A stretch of 64,000 nucleotides of DNA from Akkermansia sp. N21116 (GCF_029854705.2 NZ_CP139035.1:1736001-1800000), one strand, 5' to 3'; counted from the first letter of the stretch, positions 43,764 to 54,637 are shown. Notes: generated from the letters alone by a model not told the origin. Numbers and translations are program-made.

Positions 43764-44855
43764 TTAGTATTTGGCGACCAGGGCATTCATTTCATCCATC
43801 TGTTTTTCGATGGATTCAACGAGCGCGATCTGGGTGCGGCACCGGTCCAGATTGTGTTCCGGGCGCTTGATCTTGAAGTACACGTCTCCGGAGAGGTAGT
43901 CCGTGAGGAACCGGATACCGCATTCCATTGTCAGGAGTTTGCCGGAGAAGGGCAGCAGTTCTTTTTCAAGCGGGGTCAGGAAGGTTGCTGAGGATAAATA
44001 ACCCTGCAGCAAGGCTTCGAACATGAACATGCGCATGGTGACCTTGGATATGTCCTTTTCATCTTCGGCCGCGGGGGACGTCGCCGTGCGGATCATGTCG
44101 CCGAAGTCGTAGATGGCGGAACCGGGCATGGTGGTATCGAGGTCGATAACACAGATGCCTTCTCCCGTGACATCGTCAAGCATAACGTTGTTGAGCTTGG
44201 TGTCGTTATGCGTACAGCGGACGGGCAGTTCTCCGGAAGCCAGGTAGTTGACGACGCGATGGCAGTCTGCTTCGCGTGCCATGAACCATTCGATTTCCTT
44301 TTTCACTTCCTGAACGCGTCCGAGAGGATCAGCCTTGATAGCTTCCTGAAGGGCCTGGAAGCGATTGGTCGTGTTGTGGAAGTTCGGAATGGTTTCAAAC
44401 AGGGGATCGCCGGGAAGGTTGGCGGTGAGCTTTTGGAATTCACCGAAGGCCTTGGCTGCTTCGTAGCACTGTTGGGTAGTTTCGATCTGGTCGTAGGTAC
44501 GGGCTCGTTCGATGAACGGGTAGACACGCCAGCAATTGCCTTCCGCATCAATTGCGTAAGGCTTTCCGTCAATGGCGGGAATCAGGGTAAGGGTACGGCG
44601 GTAGGCTTCGGCACAATTGCTTTCCTTCAGCTGGGAGAGAGCATGATCCGTGACTCGCTTGACGTTTTCCATCAGCGGTACGGGTTGCTTGAATACGTTT
44701 TGGTTGAGACGCTGGAGGATGTATCGGATGCGCTGGCCTGCCTGGTCTACCCAGATGCAGTAGGTATCGTTGATGTGACCGCTTCCGTAGGGGTGTCCGT
44801 GGACGAAGTCTCCTCGGAGGTCGAACAGGGCGGCTGTTGCTTTCAAATCGTGCAT
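43764..44855 (-). CDS. nahK: N-acetylhexosamine 1-kinase-like phosphotransferase (NahK family)
   Basis: A 363-residue APH-fold kinase. CTHNDTKLNNVMLDD contains the catalytic Asp and CVIDLDTTMPGSAIYDFGDM the metal-binding DFG-like Asp, as in Bifidobacterium NahK; VHGHPYGSGHINDTYCI is the N-terminal nucleotide loop. NahK phosphorylates GlcNAc and GalNAc at C1, so the product could feed a nucleotidyltransferase. It is 9 bases downstream of such a gene, a strong functional link. Annotation pipelines have sometimes called this family mucin desulfatase, which the kinase motifs contradict. The substrate is inferred. Confidence 0.75.
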   Translation of the reverse strand: MHDLKATAALFDLRGDFVHGHPYGSGHINDTYCIWVDQAGQRIRYILQRLNQNVFKQPVPLMENVKRVTDHALSQLKESNCAEAYRRTLTLIPAIDGKPYAIDAEGNCWRVYPFIERARTYDQIETTQQCYEAAKAFGEFQKLTANLPGDPLFETIPNFHNTTNRFQALQEAIKADPLGRVQEVKKEIEWFMAREADCHRVVNYLASGELPVRCTHNDTKLNNVMLDDVTGEGICVIDLDTTMPGSAIYDFGDMIRTATSPAAEDEKDISKVTMRMFMFEALLQGYLSSATFLTPLEKELLPFSGKLLTMECGIRFLTDYLSGDVYFKIKRPEHNLDRCRTQIALVESIEKQMDEMNALVAKY

Positions 44856-44864
44856 GGCTTGGAA

Positions 44865-45773
44865 TTAAGCGAGCTTTTCCGGATAAACCCCTTGATCGAT
44901 GAGAGCCCGGATGCCGGCAACGACAGTGGGCTTGTCTTGGGGATAGGTGACACCGAACCAGTTGGATGTGGTGGCAAGAACTTTGCAGTCGGCCCGGTCG
45001 GCTTTGATTAAGGCGTCCATAACGGTTGGAATGTAGCATTCGCTCTTGAGTTCCGTACCGCGTTTGGTGAGGAAGTCGACAAAGTGGGCTTCCGTCAGTT
45101 CGATGAAGGACGGGCCAAAGAGCCAGAAATTCATGGAGACGAGTTCTTCGGGATCAACCGGGAGGCGCTTGCCTTCAAGGTTTTCGCCTCGGGTGACTCC
45201 GTCTTCTTCTGTCAGAATTTTGACGAATTCTTCAACGCCGGCGAGGAGGCCGTTGTTGATGGTGCAGATACCGCGATTGACATCGCCGTTGTCGGAAAGG
45301 GTATTTTTCAGGGGATAGCCGATCATACCGTAGTGGGCTTTGCCGGGTTCGTCTTGAATGGTGTTGAGGAATGTGGCTGCCTGCATGAAAGCGTCGGTGC
45401 CGTAGAAGTCGTCCGCATTGATGACGGCAAACGGTTCTTTGACGACATTGCGGGCAGCGCGGAGAGCGTGAGCCGTGCCCCAGGGCTTTTCACGTCCTTC
45501 GGGAACGGAGAATCCTTCGGGAAGGTCGTCAAGGGATTGGAAAGCGTAATCCACTTCGATTTTGGAAGCGAAGCGGCTGCCGACTTTTTCCTTGAAAGCC
45601 TCTTCAAAGTCACGGCGAATCACAAAGACGACTTTGCCGAAACCGGCGCGGATGGCGTCATAAACGGAGTAATCAAGGACGACTTCACCGTTGGGGCCCA
45701 TGGGGTCAAGCTGCTTGAGGCCACCGTAACGGCTGCCCATCCCGGCTGCAAGAACAAGGAGTGTAGGTTTCAT
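44865..45773 (-). CDS. Nucleotidyltransferase, probably UTP:hexosamine-1-phosphate uridylyltransferase
   Basis: A 302-residue NTP-transferase. The N-terminal ATP/UTP loop is LVLAAGMGSRYGGLKQLDPM, then VINADDFYGTDAF holds the metal Asp, and the family-typical EPGKAHYGMIGYPLKNTLSD follows. It resembles sugar-1-phosphate nucleotidyltransferases (RmlA/GalU-like) and in this operon would turn GlcNAc-1-P or GalNAc-1-P from NahK into UDP-sugars. A simple glucose-1-phosphate enzyme is the alternative. It is first in the operon. Confidence 0.75.
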   Translation of the reverse strand: MKPTLLVLAAGMGSRYGGLKQLDPMGPNGEVVLDYSVYDAIRAGFGKVVFVIRRDFEEAFKEKVGSRFASKIEVDYAFQSLDDLPEGFSVPEGREKPWGTAHALRAARNVVKEPFAVINADDFYGTDAFMQAATFLNTIQDEPGKAHYGMIGYPLKNTLSDNGDVNRGICTINNGLLAGVEEFVKILTEEDGVTRGENLEGKRLPVDPEELVSMNFWLFGPSFIELTEAHFVDFLTKRGTELKSECYIPTVMDALIKADRADCKVLATTSNWFGVTYPQDKPTVVAGIRALIDQGVYPEKLA

Positions 45774-45886
45774 AATACGGGGAGGATTATGACTCTCTCC
45801 TGCGAATTATGCAAGTCATAAAGAAACGTTCGCCTCTTTGAATGTACGGCGAGGAATCAAGGGAAGAAACCGTATCCGGAAGGAGA

Positions 45887-45923
45887 AAGAAAAAGCCCCC
45901 GGTCCTTGGAGGGAACCGGGGGC
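45887..45923 (-). terminator. Terminator of the SurA-like gene
   Basis: A perfect 9-bp arm GCCCCCGGT/ACCGGGGGC around 11 bases, followed by a T-rich run on the minus strand. It lies 24 bases after the SurA-like stop. Confidence 0.85.
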
Positions 45924-45946
45924 GGCTGGCGGAATTGCCTGTCTTT

Positions 45947-47014
45947 TTAGATGTAAGTTTTGATGATGGCTTTGTTGCGTAAACGCTCAATCCACTGCTT
46001 GTAGCGTTCATTGCTGCGCTTGCTGCGGACTTGAGCATCGATTTCGTCCTTGATTTTCGAGAGAGGCGGGGCAGGAGCCAGATTCTTTTTCAGGGGAACG
46101 GCGATTGTGAATCCGGTAGGTTCGATGAGGGGGCCGACGAGCTGGTTCTCGGGAGTGTCAAAAATAATGGCCGCAAATTCCGGGGATAGTTCCGAACGCT
46201 CTTTCATTGGCCATACCCCTCCGTTTTCCGCCATGCCGTCCTTGGAATAGGTTTTAGCCATCTCTTCGAAGGAGGATTTGCCGGATCTGATTTCCTGGGC
46301 AACGAGTTCGGCCAGCTTGAGCTGGACGTCGGGAGTAGAGTCATGCTCGTCTCCGAGCATGGGGATAAAGATCTTTTTGAACTGGATGTGGTCCTTCGTG
46401 ATATCTCGGAACTTCATTTTGGTTTCCTGGTATTCACGGTTGATTTCGTCGGGTGTAGGCGGAATGTCCTGGTCGTATTTGGAAGCGCGCATGGCCATGA
46501 CGACCATGTTGCGCTTGGTGACTTCGCGAAAGTTGCGTATAGTCATGTTGGAGAGGCGGAGGCTTTCAAGGAAACGATCGCGGTTGCCGTTGAAATTTTC
46601 ACGAATTATGCGCGAGATTTCCTGGTCAACATAGGAATCTTTGAGTTGGGCTCCTTTGGAGTCGAATTCGCTCAGGACGAGTTCTCGATCAATCAGATCG
46701 TTGATGATTGCCTTTTTAGCGGCGGCGAGCTGCCTGTTGAATTCGGCTCCCTGTCTTGGATATTGGGTCGCAAGTTGGGCTCCGATGGGCATTAGGCGGA
46801 AGCTGACTTCACTGGACGTGATGGGACGCCCGTTGACGGTTGCGGCGATTCTATTGACGACCCGTGCGGGCTTGGCTCTGGGAGCTTCCGGTTTCATGGC
46901 GGAGGAGGGTTGAAGTCCTCCGGGAAGCATCGGAGCAAGGGATTGTGAAAATCCGGTAGCCGGGGCGAGCAGTCCGATACAGGACAGGATGATGAAGCGG
47001 AAAGGGAGCTGCAT
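45947..47014 (-). CDS. surA: SurA-like periplasmic peptidyl-prolyl isomerase/chaperone
   Basis: A 355-residue exported protein with a signal peptide ending near residue 23. The N-terminal chaperone part has IAATVNGRPITSSEV and VDQEISRIIRENFNGNRDRFLESLR (given as two pieces here: VDQEISRII and RFLESLRLSN). The parvulin domain holds YSKDGMAENGGVWPM and LVGPLIEPTGFTIAVPLK. SurA helps outer-membrane barrels fold, in line with the outer-membrane proteins in this window. A single parvulin domain is present, where E. coli SurA has two. Confidence 0.85.
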   Translation of the reverse strand: MQLPFRFIILSCIGLLAPATGFSQSLAPMLPGGLQPSSAMKPEAPRAKPARVVNRIAATVNGRPITSSEVSFRLMPIGAQLATQYPRQGAEFNRQLAAAKKAIINDLIDRELVLSEFDSKGAQLKDSYVDQEISRIIRENFNGNRDRFLESLRLSNMTIRNFREVTKRNMVVMAMRASKYDQDIPPTPDEINREYQETKMKFRDITKDHIQFKKIFIPMLGDEHDSTPDVQLKLAELVAQEIRSGKSSFEEMAKTYSKDGMAENGGVWPMKERSELSPEFAAIIFDTPENQLVGPLIEPTGFTIAVPLKKNLAPAPPLSKIKDEIDAQVRSKRSNERYKQWIERLRNKAIIKTYI

Positions 47015-47044
47015 AATATAATCAGAAAGCCGTTTGTTACGGCG

Positions 47045-47072
47045 ATATTATCCATGAAGGATCGTGAGACAA
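47045..47072 (-). promoter_or_regulatory. Candidate sigma-70-like promoter of the SurA-like gene
   Basis: On the minus strand TTGTCT (47072-47067) is separated by 16 bases from TAATAT (47050-47045). The spacing to the start codon at 47014 is about 30 bases. Read by eye, not tested. Confidence 0.4.
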
Positions 47073-47195
47073 CATAAATCTGGGTAATGTTATGGCAACG
47101 GAGCTTGGAGAAAAGGCGTTTTGACGGGCCTTTGTCCGGTAAACCCGTTGCAGAATTACAGCCCTTCAGGAGCGAACCTTATCCGGTCCGGTACG

Positions 47196-48200
47196 TTATG
47201 ACCGGATAGACCATGAGATGGTTTCTCCCGCTTTCATGGGAACGACGTTTTTGCCATATCCTTCGTAGACGTCGGGGACGGTCATGTCTTTTTTGGCGAG
47301 AGTGATGTGTTTGACGGGAGGGGTCAAATGATGGAGGCGGCATGCGTTGCCGGATACAAAGTCCTGAAGTTTCTCCAGAGCTCCGTGGCGTTCAAAGAGA
47401 TCGGCCAGGACGGGCAGGGCGATGGGGGCGGTGAATACGCCCGCCGCACACCCGCATGCTTCCTTGGCATGGATGGGATGCGGTGCCGAGTCGCTGCCGA
47501 ACATGAGCTTGGGATGGGCTGCCAGGGCCGCTTGCAAGAGGGCGTCGCGGTCTTCTGGTCGTTTGGCGATTGGTTTGCAGAAAAGGTGGGGGCGCAACAT
47601 GCCGCCGGCTACGTCGTCCAGAGTAATGATAAGGTGTTGGAGGGTAACGGTTGCGCAAAGGTTTTCGAATTCGTCGAGCAGTTGAACGGCGGAAGCCGTG
47701 GTGATGTGCTCCATACAGATGGTAAGTTTGGGAAATGCCGTTGCCAAATGGCGGTAAACATGCAGGAATTCCTCTTCGCGATCCATGACGAAGCCGTGGC
47801 TTTCTCCATGGACGAGCAGGGGGATGCCCATTTCTTCCATGATTTTCATAGTGCCTTCTGCGTCATGGATGGCTTTGACTCCTCCTTCGCTGTTCGTCGT
47901 AGCTCCGGCGGGGTAGAGTTTGATCCCGAAAATGTCCGGCCTGAGACTGGCCAGTTCCTGCTCCGTATAGGACTGGAAAAACAACGTCATATATGGCTGG
48001 AAGATTTCCCCCTTGGTTGCTTCTTCAACGCGGTTTCTGTAAGCATGCAGGGATGCTGCGGAGTTGACAGGCGGTACAAGGTTGGGCATGACGACTGCTC
48101 CCGCGAAAGATTGGGCGCTTAGAGGGGCTACCAGTTTTAGCATTTGGCTGTCGCGCAGATGCAGGTGCATGTCCAAGGGGGAATCCAGCGTTATTTCCAT
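47196..48200 (-). CDS. pyrC: Dihydroorotase, PyrC type
   Basis: Third step of pyrimidine synthesis, cyclising carbamoyl-aspartate. The 334-residue protein has the zinc motif [11 protein letters not shown] near the start, [17 protein letters not shown] carrying the carbamylated Lys, and GSDSAPHP with the catalytic Asp. It belongs to the short E. coli-like class II. The start at 48200 is an ATG at the head of the barrel. An 8-bp dyad (47181-47188/47200-47207) overlaps the stop region. Confidence 0.93.
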   Translation of the reverse strand: MEITLDSPLDMHLHLRDSQMLKLVAPLSAQSFAGAVVMPNLVPPVNSAASLHAYRNRVEEATKGEIFQPYMTLFFQSYTEQELASLRPDIFGIKLYPAGATTNSEGGVKAIHDAEGTMKIMEEMGIPLLVHGESHGFVMDREEEFLHVYRHLATAFPKLTICMEHITTASAVQLLDEFENLCATVTLQHLIITLDDVAGGMLRPHLFCKPIAKRPEDRDALLQAALAAHPKLMFGSDSAPHPIHAKEACGCAAGVFTAPIALPVLADLFERHGALEKLQDFVSGNACRLHHLTPPVKHITLAKKDMTVPDVYEGYGKNVVPMKAGETISWSIRS

Positions 48201-48352
48201 GACGATACCTTAGCGCAACATGTTTTTTTTGGCAATCCCGGAGAAAAATCGCCGGAGCTCCGCCTTTTCTTGAGTCCCGGGTGCCGGATATGTGGTGAAT
48301 TCCTGAAAAGCATTGAGTTCGTCCATGAATTTCCGTAATTTGAATTTGCGCT

Positions 48353-50260
48353 ATGACTACGGAAGAACAGGTGACGCCCAAGACCCCGAAGAATACATTC
48401 TCTCAACATCTTGGGATGTTTTTTTTCCATGTTTTCGAGAAATGCCTCTCTCTGGTTCCCATGTACGTTTTGTGTAAAGCCGGACGTACGGTCGGTTTTA
48501 TAGTCTATTGTATTTTCCCCGGCAGGAGGCGGATTGTGGCGCGGAATCTCCGCATTGTGATGGATACCCGGTTGCGCGGGAAGGAATTGAATACTCTCGT
48601 GAAGGAAAATTTCAAGAGGACGGTTGCCAATCTGATTGGTTCCGCGAAGACGGCTACCTTGTCGGAGGCACAATTGGAAAAGTGCGTTCGTATCGAAAAC
48701 CATGACGTTTTTACGGCGGGGCTCCGGGAGGGCCGGGGTACGGTCTGCTGCATCCCCCACTCGGGCAATTGGGAAATTCTTGCCAGGATACGGACGTTTT
48801 TCAAGGAGGTGGAGCACTTCGGTTCCATGTATCGGCAGATGGATAATCCCTTGATGGAGGAATACCTCTATAAACGCCGCACGGAGCGGGGAACATGTAT
48901 GTTTTCCAAGGAGAGCGGCATCAAGGCTCCTTTGAAATTTCTCAAGGAACTTGGTTCTCTGGGAGTTTTGAGCGATCAGTTTGTCCAGGAAGGAGTGTTC
49001 GTTCCTTACTTTCGCAAAGTGGCGGGGACGACCTATTTGCCGGCGTTGATGTACAAGCGGACGAAGGCGGCCCTGATTGCCGTTGGCGTTTACACGGAGC
49101 GTCCGGGGTATTGGGTTGCTGACATGGGGGAACCGATTGACCCGGAATCCGTGGATAGTTCTATTGCCGGGATTACGATTGCCGTGAATCGCAAGATGGA
49201 AGAAATCCTGCGCAAGTCTCCGTTAGACGGTTTCTGGATGCACCATCGCTGGAAAGTTCTGGATGCCTTTGTATCATCCGACGAGAAGACGAACCGTTTG
49301 CTGGAAGGCATGGATCTCATTCCTTTCCGTATCCTGTTTGCCTGTCCGGAAAGTCTGGAGGAAGCCATCCTTTCCGTGCCCCTGATGCGTGCCCTGAAAG
49401 CAGCCCGGTGCGATATCCAGATGATTGCGTTGTGCCGGCCGGAGCAGGAAACCTTCTGGCAGGAATTGCATTTGCCGGACAAGGTCGTAGCTTTTCGGGA
49501 TGCCCGGGAACTGGCGGCCCGGCTGGATGAACCGGAATTGTACGACGATGGTCCCTACGACATGGCTTTCCTGCTGGATGGCAGTGAAGAAACGGTAAAG
49601 GGACTGCTTCCCTTTATGCCTCTGACTTTTTCCGGTTTTGACAACCATCCCAGCATCGGCAAAGTCAAATTCCGCGTCAAATCACCGTATCGCGACCAGA
49701 AAGAACCGGATCGTCCCCGCATTCTGGATTATATGGCTCTTGCAGAAGCCCACTCTATCCCGAACCAGGATCCGTCTCTGTTTCCCTCTCTTCATGAAGG
49801 CTATCGCAAGGGCAAAGGGGAAATCCTCCTGGCTCCGTTTTCCAATAGAGTCTCGGGAGAGGAATGGCCTGTCGATTTATGGAAACGTCTTGTTGCCGGG
49901 CTTGATAGTCAATGCCGTCTTGTGGCCTTGGATGTGGATGACGGGAATGCACGAACCCTGGCTGCCGAGATTGATATTCCCGTAACGACGGGGAATCCGG
50001 GCATCCTGGTTGCAGCGATGCAGAAGGCATCCTGCGTGATTGCTGTAGATGGCCTGTTTCCTGCCATGGCCTCCCATGCGGGTATTCCGTCTGTAACTCT
50101 GGCCGATGGCGGTGGTGACCGCCGGTATGAACCGTATGGAGATTTCCACGAAGTCGTGCGTTCCGACGGCAATTTGTCCCTTTTGGAGGCGGATGCCGTG
50201 CTTGCGGCTGTCCGTCGTCTGAAAGAACGCCTCCCAGCTATTGTCCCGCATCATGAATGA
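48353..50260 (+). CDS. Fusion of LpxL-like lipid A acyltransferase and GT9-like glycosyltransferase
   Basis: A 635-residue protein. Residues ~15-305 are an LPLAT-fold acyltransferase of the LpxL/HtrB family with the HX4E site His136-Glu141 (PHSGNWEIL), [12 protein letters not shown] near the start and a late HHRWKV. Residues ~325-635 resemble glycosyltransferase 9 (heptosyltransferase): [24 protein letters not shown] and [11 protein letters not shown]. Both steps belong to lipid A/LPS core assembly at the inner membrane. The reading frame is continuous across the linker, so this looks like a real fusion. The stop overlaps the rmlB start by 8 bases. Confidence 0.8.
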   Translation: MTTEEQVTPKTPKNTFSQHLGMFFFHVFEKCLSLVPMYVLCKAGRTVGFIVYCIFPGRRRIVARNLRIVMDTRLRGKELNTLVKENFKRTVANLIGSAKTATLSEAQLEKCVRIENHDVFTAGLREGRGTVCCIPHSGNWEILARIRTFFKEVEHFGSMYRQMDNPLMEEYLYKRRTERGTCMFSKESGIKAPLKFLKELGSLGVLSDQFVQEGVFVPYFRKVAGTTYLPALMYKRTKAALIAVGVYTERPGYWVADMGEPIDPESVDSSIAGITIAVNRKMEEILRKSPLDGFWMHHRWKVLDAFVSSDEKTNRLLEGMDLIPFRILFACPESLEEAILSVPLMRALKAARCDIQMIALCRPEQETFWQELHLPDKVVAFRDARELAARLDEPELYDDGPYDMAFLLDGSEETVKGLLPFMPLTFSGFDNHPSIGKVKFRVKSPYRDQKEPDRPRILDYMALAEAHSIPNQDPSLFPSLHEGYRKGKGEILLAPFSNRVSGEEWPVDLWKRLVAGLDSQCRLVALDVDDGNARTLAAEIDIPVTTGNPGILVAAMQKASCVIAVDGLFPAMASHAGIPSVTLADGGGDRRYEPYGDFHEVVRSDGNLSLLEADAVLAAVRRLKERLPAIVPHHE

Positions 50261-51329
50261 AACACCGCCGATTTTGCGTATTCTTGTCACGGGGGGGGCC
50301 GGATTTATCGGTTCCGCCCTTGTCAGGATGATCGTCCGGGATACGCCGCACGAGGTCTTGAACCTGGACAAGCTGACTTATGCCGGCAATCTCGCTTCCT
50401 TGCAGGAAGCGGATCGTTCTTCGCGCTACTCATTTATGCAGGCCGATATTGCGGATCGTGAGGCCGTGGATCGCGTGCTGGGGGATTTCCGGCCTCATGC
50501 CGTCCTCAATCTTGCGGCGGAGTCTCATGTGGATCGTTCGATCGACGGTGCCCGGCCATTCATGGAGACGAACGTCATGGGTGTTTTCACCCTGCTGGAG
50601 GCCGTTCGTTCCTACTGGAGCAAGTTGCCGGAGGATGAGGCGGAGCGCTTCCGTTTCCTGCACGTTTCGACGGATGAGGTTTTTGGCAGCCTCGGGCACG
50701 GGGGAACTGCTTTTTCCGAGACGACGGCTTACGATCCCCGTTCCCCCTATTCGGCCAGCAAAGCAGCCGGAGACCATCTGGTCAAGGCTTGGTGGCATAC
50801 GTACGGCCTTCCTGTCCTATTGACGAATTGTTCGAATAATTACGGTCCCTGCCAGTTCCCGGAGAAGTTGATTCCTCTGGTGTTGATCAATGCCTTGGAG
50901 GGCAAACCCCTTCCCGTGTACGGAGACGGTTCCAATGTCCGTGACTGGTTATTTGTCGATGACCATGTTCGTGCTTTGTTGACGGTTCTCAAACAGGGCA
51001 GACCGGGCGAATCTTATAACATCGGAGGGAATTGCGAAAAAACGAATCTGGAGATTGTCCGCCAGGTCTGTGCCGTGCTTGACCGTCTACGCCCCCGAGG
51101 GGAGGGCGCGTCTTATGCGGAATTAATTTCCTTTGTTGATGACCGGCCGGGGCATGACTTCCGCTATGCCGTTGATTTCTCGAAGTTGTACCGGGAGACC
51201 GGCTGGCGTCCCGAAGTTATGTTTGAAGAAGGTATCGGGAGGACTGTACAGTGGTATTTAGATAATCCGGCATGGTGGGAGCCTATTCGTTCCGGGAAGT
51301 ATGCCGGAGAACGTCTCGGAAGGCGATAA
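50253..51329 (+). CDS. rmlB: dTDP-glucose 4,6-dehydratase (RmlB/RfbB)
   Basis: Dehydrates dTDP-glucose to the 4-keto-6-deoxy sugar for rhamnose and related surface sugars. The 358-residue extended SDR has [38 protein letters not shown] and [14 protein letters not shown] (YxxxK). The ATG at 50253 overlaps the previous gene (ATGAATGA), suggesting translational coupling. No other rml gene is in the window. A closely related UDP-sugar dehydratase is a less likely alternative. Confidence 0.92.
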   Translation: MNETPPILRILVTGGAGFIGSALVRMIVRDTPHEVLNLDKLTYAGNLASLQEADRSSRYSFMQADIADREAVDRVLGDFRPHAVLNLAAESHVDRSIDGARPFMETNVMGVFTLLEAVRSYWSKLPEDEAERFRFLHVSTDEVFGSLGHGGTAFSETTAYDPRSPYSASKAAGDHLVKAWWHTYGLPVLLTNCSNNYGPCQFPEKLIPLVLINALEGKPLPVYGDGSNVRDWLFVDDHVRALLTVLKQGRPGESYNIGGNCEKTNLEIVRQVCAVLDRLRPRGEGASYAELISFVDDRPGHDFRYAVDFSKLYRETGWRPEVMFEEGIGRTVQWYLDNPAWWEPIRSGKYAGERLGRR

Positions 51330-51411
51330 TTTACCGGGAAATCCTCTAAAATGCAGTTTGGCGTTCTGCGATATTGACCCGTGGACGCGATTCCAGTAGG
51401 ACTGGCGCGTC

Positions 51412-52224
51412 ATGACCGTTTTTGATTCTATTATACTCGGGATCGTAGAAGGATTAACCGAATATTTGCCTGTCAGTTCGACCGGCCACCTGCTGGTAAC
51501 CCAGGCTCTGCTGGGAATTCAAAACGGGGAAGCCGATGATGCCTTTGCCGTTTGTATTCAGGGGGGGGCGATCCTGGCCGTCTTGGGCCTTTACTACCCG
51601 CGTGTCCGAGCGATGGTGCAGGGGCTTTTCGGGAAAAACCCCGCCGGCTTGAAAATGCTGATCAATATAATGGTCGCTTTTATTCCCGCTGTCGTCATCG
51701 GGTTGATTTTTGACGATACCATCAAATCCGTTCTTTTTGGGATCAAGCCTGTCATTGCCGCCTGGGTTGTCGGTGGCGCCGGAATCTTGGTTTACGTCCG
51801 CTGGCGGAACAGGCATGGTTATGAAAACACGGGACTTTCTTTGGAAGAGCTAACTCCTCGTAAGGCTTTTATTATTGGTATTTTACAATGCGTTGCCATG
51901 TGGCCGGGCACGAGCCGTAGCTTGATGACGATGTTGGGTGGCATGTTTGTCGGGCTTTCTCTGTCGGCAGCCGTCGAGTTCAGCTTCCTTCTCGGGTTGG
52001 TAACTCTGGGGGCGGCAACTTGCTATGACGCTATGAAGCACGGGCAAGTGATGTTGGAACACTTTGGTTGGGCACCTCTGGTTGCAGGGACTCTGGCCTC
52101 GTGGATTTCTGCCGTTCTTGCCGTTAAGTGGATGGTGACCTACCTGCAGAAACACAGTTTTGCCGTGTTCGGCTGGTACCGCATTGCCATCGGGATCGTT
52201 ATCTTCGCCGTATTGTTGTACTAA
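51412..52224 (+). CDS. uppP: Undecaprenyl-diphosphatase (UppP/BacA)
   Basis: Recycles undecaprenyl diphosphate to the monophosphate carrier for cell-wall and O-antigen synthesis. The 270-residue polytopic protein has the two signature regions EGLTEYLPVSSTGHLLV and WPGTSRSLMTMLGG, with the catalytic Glu, His and Arg residues, and about eight membrane helices. It may contribute to bacitracin tolerance. It is downstream of rmlB by 82 bases. Confidence 0.95.
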   Translation: MTVFDSIILGIVEGLTEYLPVSSTGHLLVTQALLGIQNGEADDAFAVCIQGGAILAVLGLYYPRVRAMVQGLFGKNPAGLKMLINIMVAFIPAVVIGLIFDDTIKSVLFGIKPVIAAWVVGGAGILVYVRWRNRHGYENTGLSLEELTPRKAFIIGILQCVAMWPGTSRSLMTMLGGMFVGLSLSAAVEFSFLLGLVTLGAATCYDAMKHGQVMLEHFGWAPLVAGTLASWISAVLAVKWMVTYLQKHSFAVFGWYRIAIGIVIFAVLLY

Positions 52225-52243
52225 TGTTTCTTGCGGGCATGCC

Positions 52244-53692
52244 TTACTGGATGGGGGCCAGGAGGCGGAAGAAATTGCAGATGATCTTGTAGAGAAGAGG
52301 CTTGGAAGCGTAATCTTTCGGGTCGACTAATTGGGAATCGTCAAAATCCTTTTTCAGCATTTGATGGACATTTCCGGCGAATTCTGGATCATGGACGATG
52401 GCTGTGATTTCAAAGTTGAGTGTCAGTGATCTGTTGTCCAGATTGGCCGTGCCGACTGTGGCAAGATCGTCGTCGACCAGAATGACCTTCTGGTGCATGA
52501 ACCCCTTGGTGTAGTGGTAAATGCGGATACCGAACGGAACGGTTTCCGGAAGGTATGTCATGGATGAGAGTTTCACCATCGGGTGATCCGCTTTTTCCGG
52601 CTTGAGAATCCTGACGTCTACGCCGCGCAGAGCGGCTGCTTGAAGCGAGGCAAAGGTCGCTTCATCGGGCACGAAATACGGAGTAGCGATCCAGAGCCTC
52701 CGGCGGGCGGCATTGGCCAGGGCGATAACGGTCGTCCTCCATGTCGGCACCCGGTCGGCTGGTCCGGACGGAAGCATCAGGACGGACATGTCCTGGGGCT
52801 GTGGGTAGATGACCCAGGAAAGCTCGGGAATATTGCCGTTAGTTGCCCAGAGCCAGTCCTCCAGGAATGTGAGCTGAGCCTGGATCACGGCTGGACCGGA
52901 CAAACCCAGAAATGTATCGCGCCAGTAGCCGAGGTTGCTCTGACCAATGTATTCCAGGCCTATGTTCATCCCTCCAACGAAACCGATTTTACCGTCCACG
53001 ACCACAATTTTGCGGTGGTTGCGGAAGTTGACGCGCACAATGTTGCGCAGGAAGAAGCGTTTGCCGTTGAAGGGCTGGATGCGGATACCTGCCCGTCTCA
53101 TACTGGAAATGTAGCCGGGCGGAAGTTTGTGGGAGCCTATTTCATCGTAAATGACATAGACACGGACGCCTTCCCGGGCGCGTTCGATGAGAAGTTTTCG
53201 GAGGATGTCTCCGACGAGGTCACTTTTGATGATGTAGAATTCGACGAGGATATAGTCCTTTGCGTTCCGAATGGCATCGTAAATATCGGGATAGGCGGAT
53301 TGGGCATCAATGAGGAGTTTGCAGGAGTTTCCCCGGCAGATGTAGAGATTGGACAAGTGAGTCAGCATTCTGAAAAAACCACTGTGTTTTCCCTGTTCGG
53401 ATTTCAGATATTCTTTGAGCTGATTGCTGATGTCGTCGGATAAAAGATTGAGAACATCGTTGTTTTTCTGGCTTGTACGCCTCATTTCAATGTAGCCTTC
53501 AAACCGCCTCGGCCCGAGAATCAGGTACAGCGGTACGGCAACATAGGGAAAGAACACGAGAGAGATGACCCACGCAATACTACCCTGGGGTGTCCGGGTA
53601 TAGAGCAGGGCAGGGAATGCAAGCACGATGCCTGCAATGTGCAGGATGATGAAAACGAAGAAGAGTGGGTGACTCGCCGGATAACTGAACAT
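52244..53692 (-). CDS. cls: Cardiolipin synthase (phospholipase D family)
   Basis: Condenses two phosphatidylglycerol molecules to cardiolipin at the inner membrane. The 482-residue protein has two N-terminal membrane helices (~8-60, [19 protein letters not shown]) and two HKD sites, [17 protein letters not shown] and [16 protein letters not shown]. The ATG at 53692 is preferred to a TTG 13 codons earlier, since it begins directly at the first helix. It is divergent from thyA and convergent with uppP. Confidence 0.92.
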   Translation of the reverse strand: MFSYPASHPLFFVFIILHIAGIVLAFPALLYTRTPQGSIAWVISLVFFPYVAVPLYLILGPRRFEGYIEMRRTSQKNNDVLNLLSDDISNQLKEYLKSEQGKHSGFFRMLTHLSNLYICRGNSCKLLIDAQSAYPDIYDAIRNAKDYILVEFYIIKSDLVGDILRKLLIERAREGVRVYVIYDEIGSHKLPPGYISSMRRAGIRIQPFNGKRFFLRNIVRVNFRNHRKIVVVDGKIGFVGGMNIGLEYIGQSNLGYWRDTFLGLSGPAVIQAQLTFLEDWLWATNGNIPELSWVIYPQPQDMSVLMLPSGPADRVPTWRTTVIALANAARRRLWIATPYFVPDEATFASLQAAALRGVDVRILKPEKADHPMVKLSSMTYLPETVPFGIRIYHYTKGFMHQKVILVDDDLATVGTANLDNRSLTLNFEITAIVHDPEFAGNVHQMLKKDFDDSQLVDPKDYASKPLLYKIICNFFRLLAPIQ

Positions 53693-53797
53693 GCTTCTGA
53701 TGGGTCTCGAGAGAGGAAGAGAGGCAAGCAATCTGATTGCCTTTCTCGATGGGATTCCATATCATCTGCTTACCAAAAAATAAAGAACCTTTTCGTC

Positions 53798-54619
53798 ATG
53801 CGGCAGTATTTGCAATTATTAAACGATGTCCTGGAAAACGGCGTCGGTCGTGAAGACCGGACCGGTACAGGTACGATCGGCGTTTTCGGACGTCAGACCA
53901 GGTTCGACCTTCGAGACGGCTTCCCGTGCTTGACAACCAAAAAGTTGCATCTCCGTTCCATCATCCACGAACTTCTTTGGTTCCTCCAGGGAAGTACAAA
54001 CATCAAATATCTTCACGACAACGGAGTGACGATTTGGGACGAGTGGGCAGACGAAAACGGCGATCTCGGCCCCGTATACGGCGCCCAGTGGCGCAGCTGG
54101 CCCGCTCCGGATGGACGGTCAATCGACCAGATTGCCAATCTGATCCGTTCCCTGAAAGAAACTCCCTGGTCCCGCCGCCACATTGTCAGTGCGTGGAACG
54201 TGCCTCTCGTGAACGAGATGGCTCTTCCTCCGTGCCATACCCTGTTCCAATTCTGCGTGATCCCGGCCCAGGCCGCGCGTGGAGAAACCAAGCACGGACT
54301 TTCCCTCCAGCTCTACCAGCGCAGTGCCGACCTGTTCCTCGGCGTGCCTTTCAACATCGCATCCTATTCCCTCCTTCTGATGATGGTGGCTCAGGTGTGC
54401 GGATATGAAGCCAGGGAATTCGTCCATACCTTCGGAGACTTGCACCTCTACAACAACCACTTGGAACAGGCTCGCCTTCAGCTGACGCGGACGCCCAAGC
54501 CTCTTCCCGTTATGAAAATCAATCCGGATGTCCGGGATATCGACGGTTTTTCCTATGAGGATTTCGAATTGACCGGCTACGATCCCTTCCCGGCCATCAA
54601 GGCTCCGATTTCCGTCTAA
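53798..54619 (+). CDS. thyA: Thymidylate synthase (ThyA)
   Basis: Methylates dUMP to dTMP with methylene-tetrahydrofolate. The 273-residue protein has [11 protein letters not shown], the nucleophile Cys146 in [10 protein letters not shown] (the same number as in E. coli), [17 protein letters not shown] and the end [10 protein letters not shown]. The frame is open for 53 codons more, overlapping the cls promoter; homology starts at 53798. folA follows 18 bases later, the usual pairing for regenerating the dihydrofolate it makes. Confidence 0.96.
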   Translation: MRQYLQLLNDVLENGVGREDRTGTGTIGVFGRQTRFDLRDGFPCLTTKKLHLRSIIHELLWFLQGSTNIKYLHDNGVTIWDEWADENGDLGPVYGAQWRSWPAPDGRSIDQIANLIRSLKETPWSRRHIVSAWNVPLVNEMALPPCHTLFQFCVIPAQAARGETKHGLSLQLYQRSADLFLGVPFNIASYSLLLMMVAQVCGYEAREFVHTFGDLHLYNNHLEQARLQLTRTPKPLPVMKINPDVRDIDGFSYEDFELTGYDPFPAIKAPISV

Positions 54620-54637
54620 CAATTACCCCGAAAACCT

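Noticed and set aside
42583-43767. 394-codon plus-strand open frame opposite the epimerase
   Set aside because: The minus-strand frame has a full set of epimerase motifs; the plus-strand one matches nothing.
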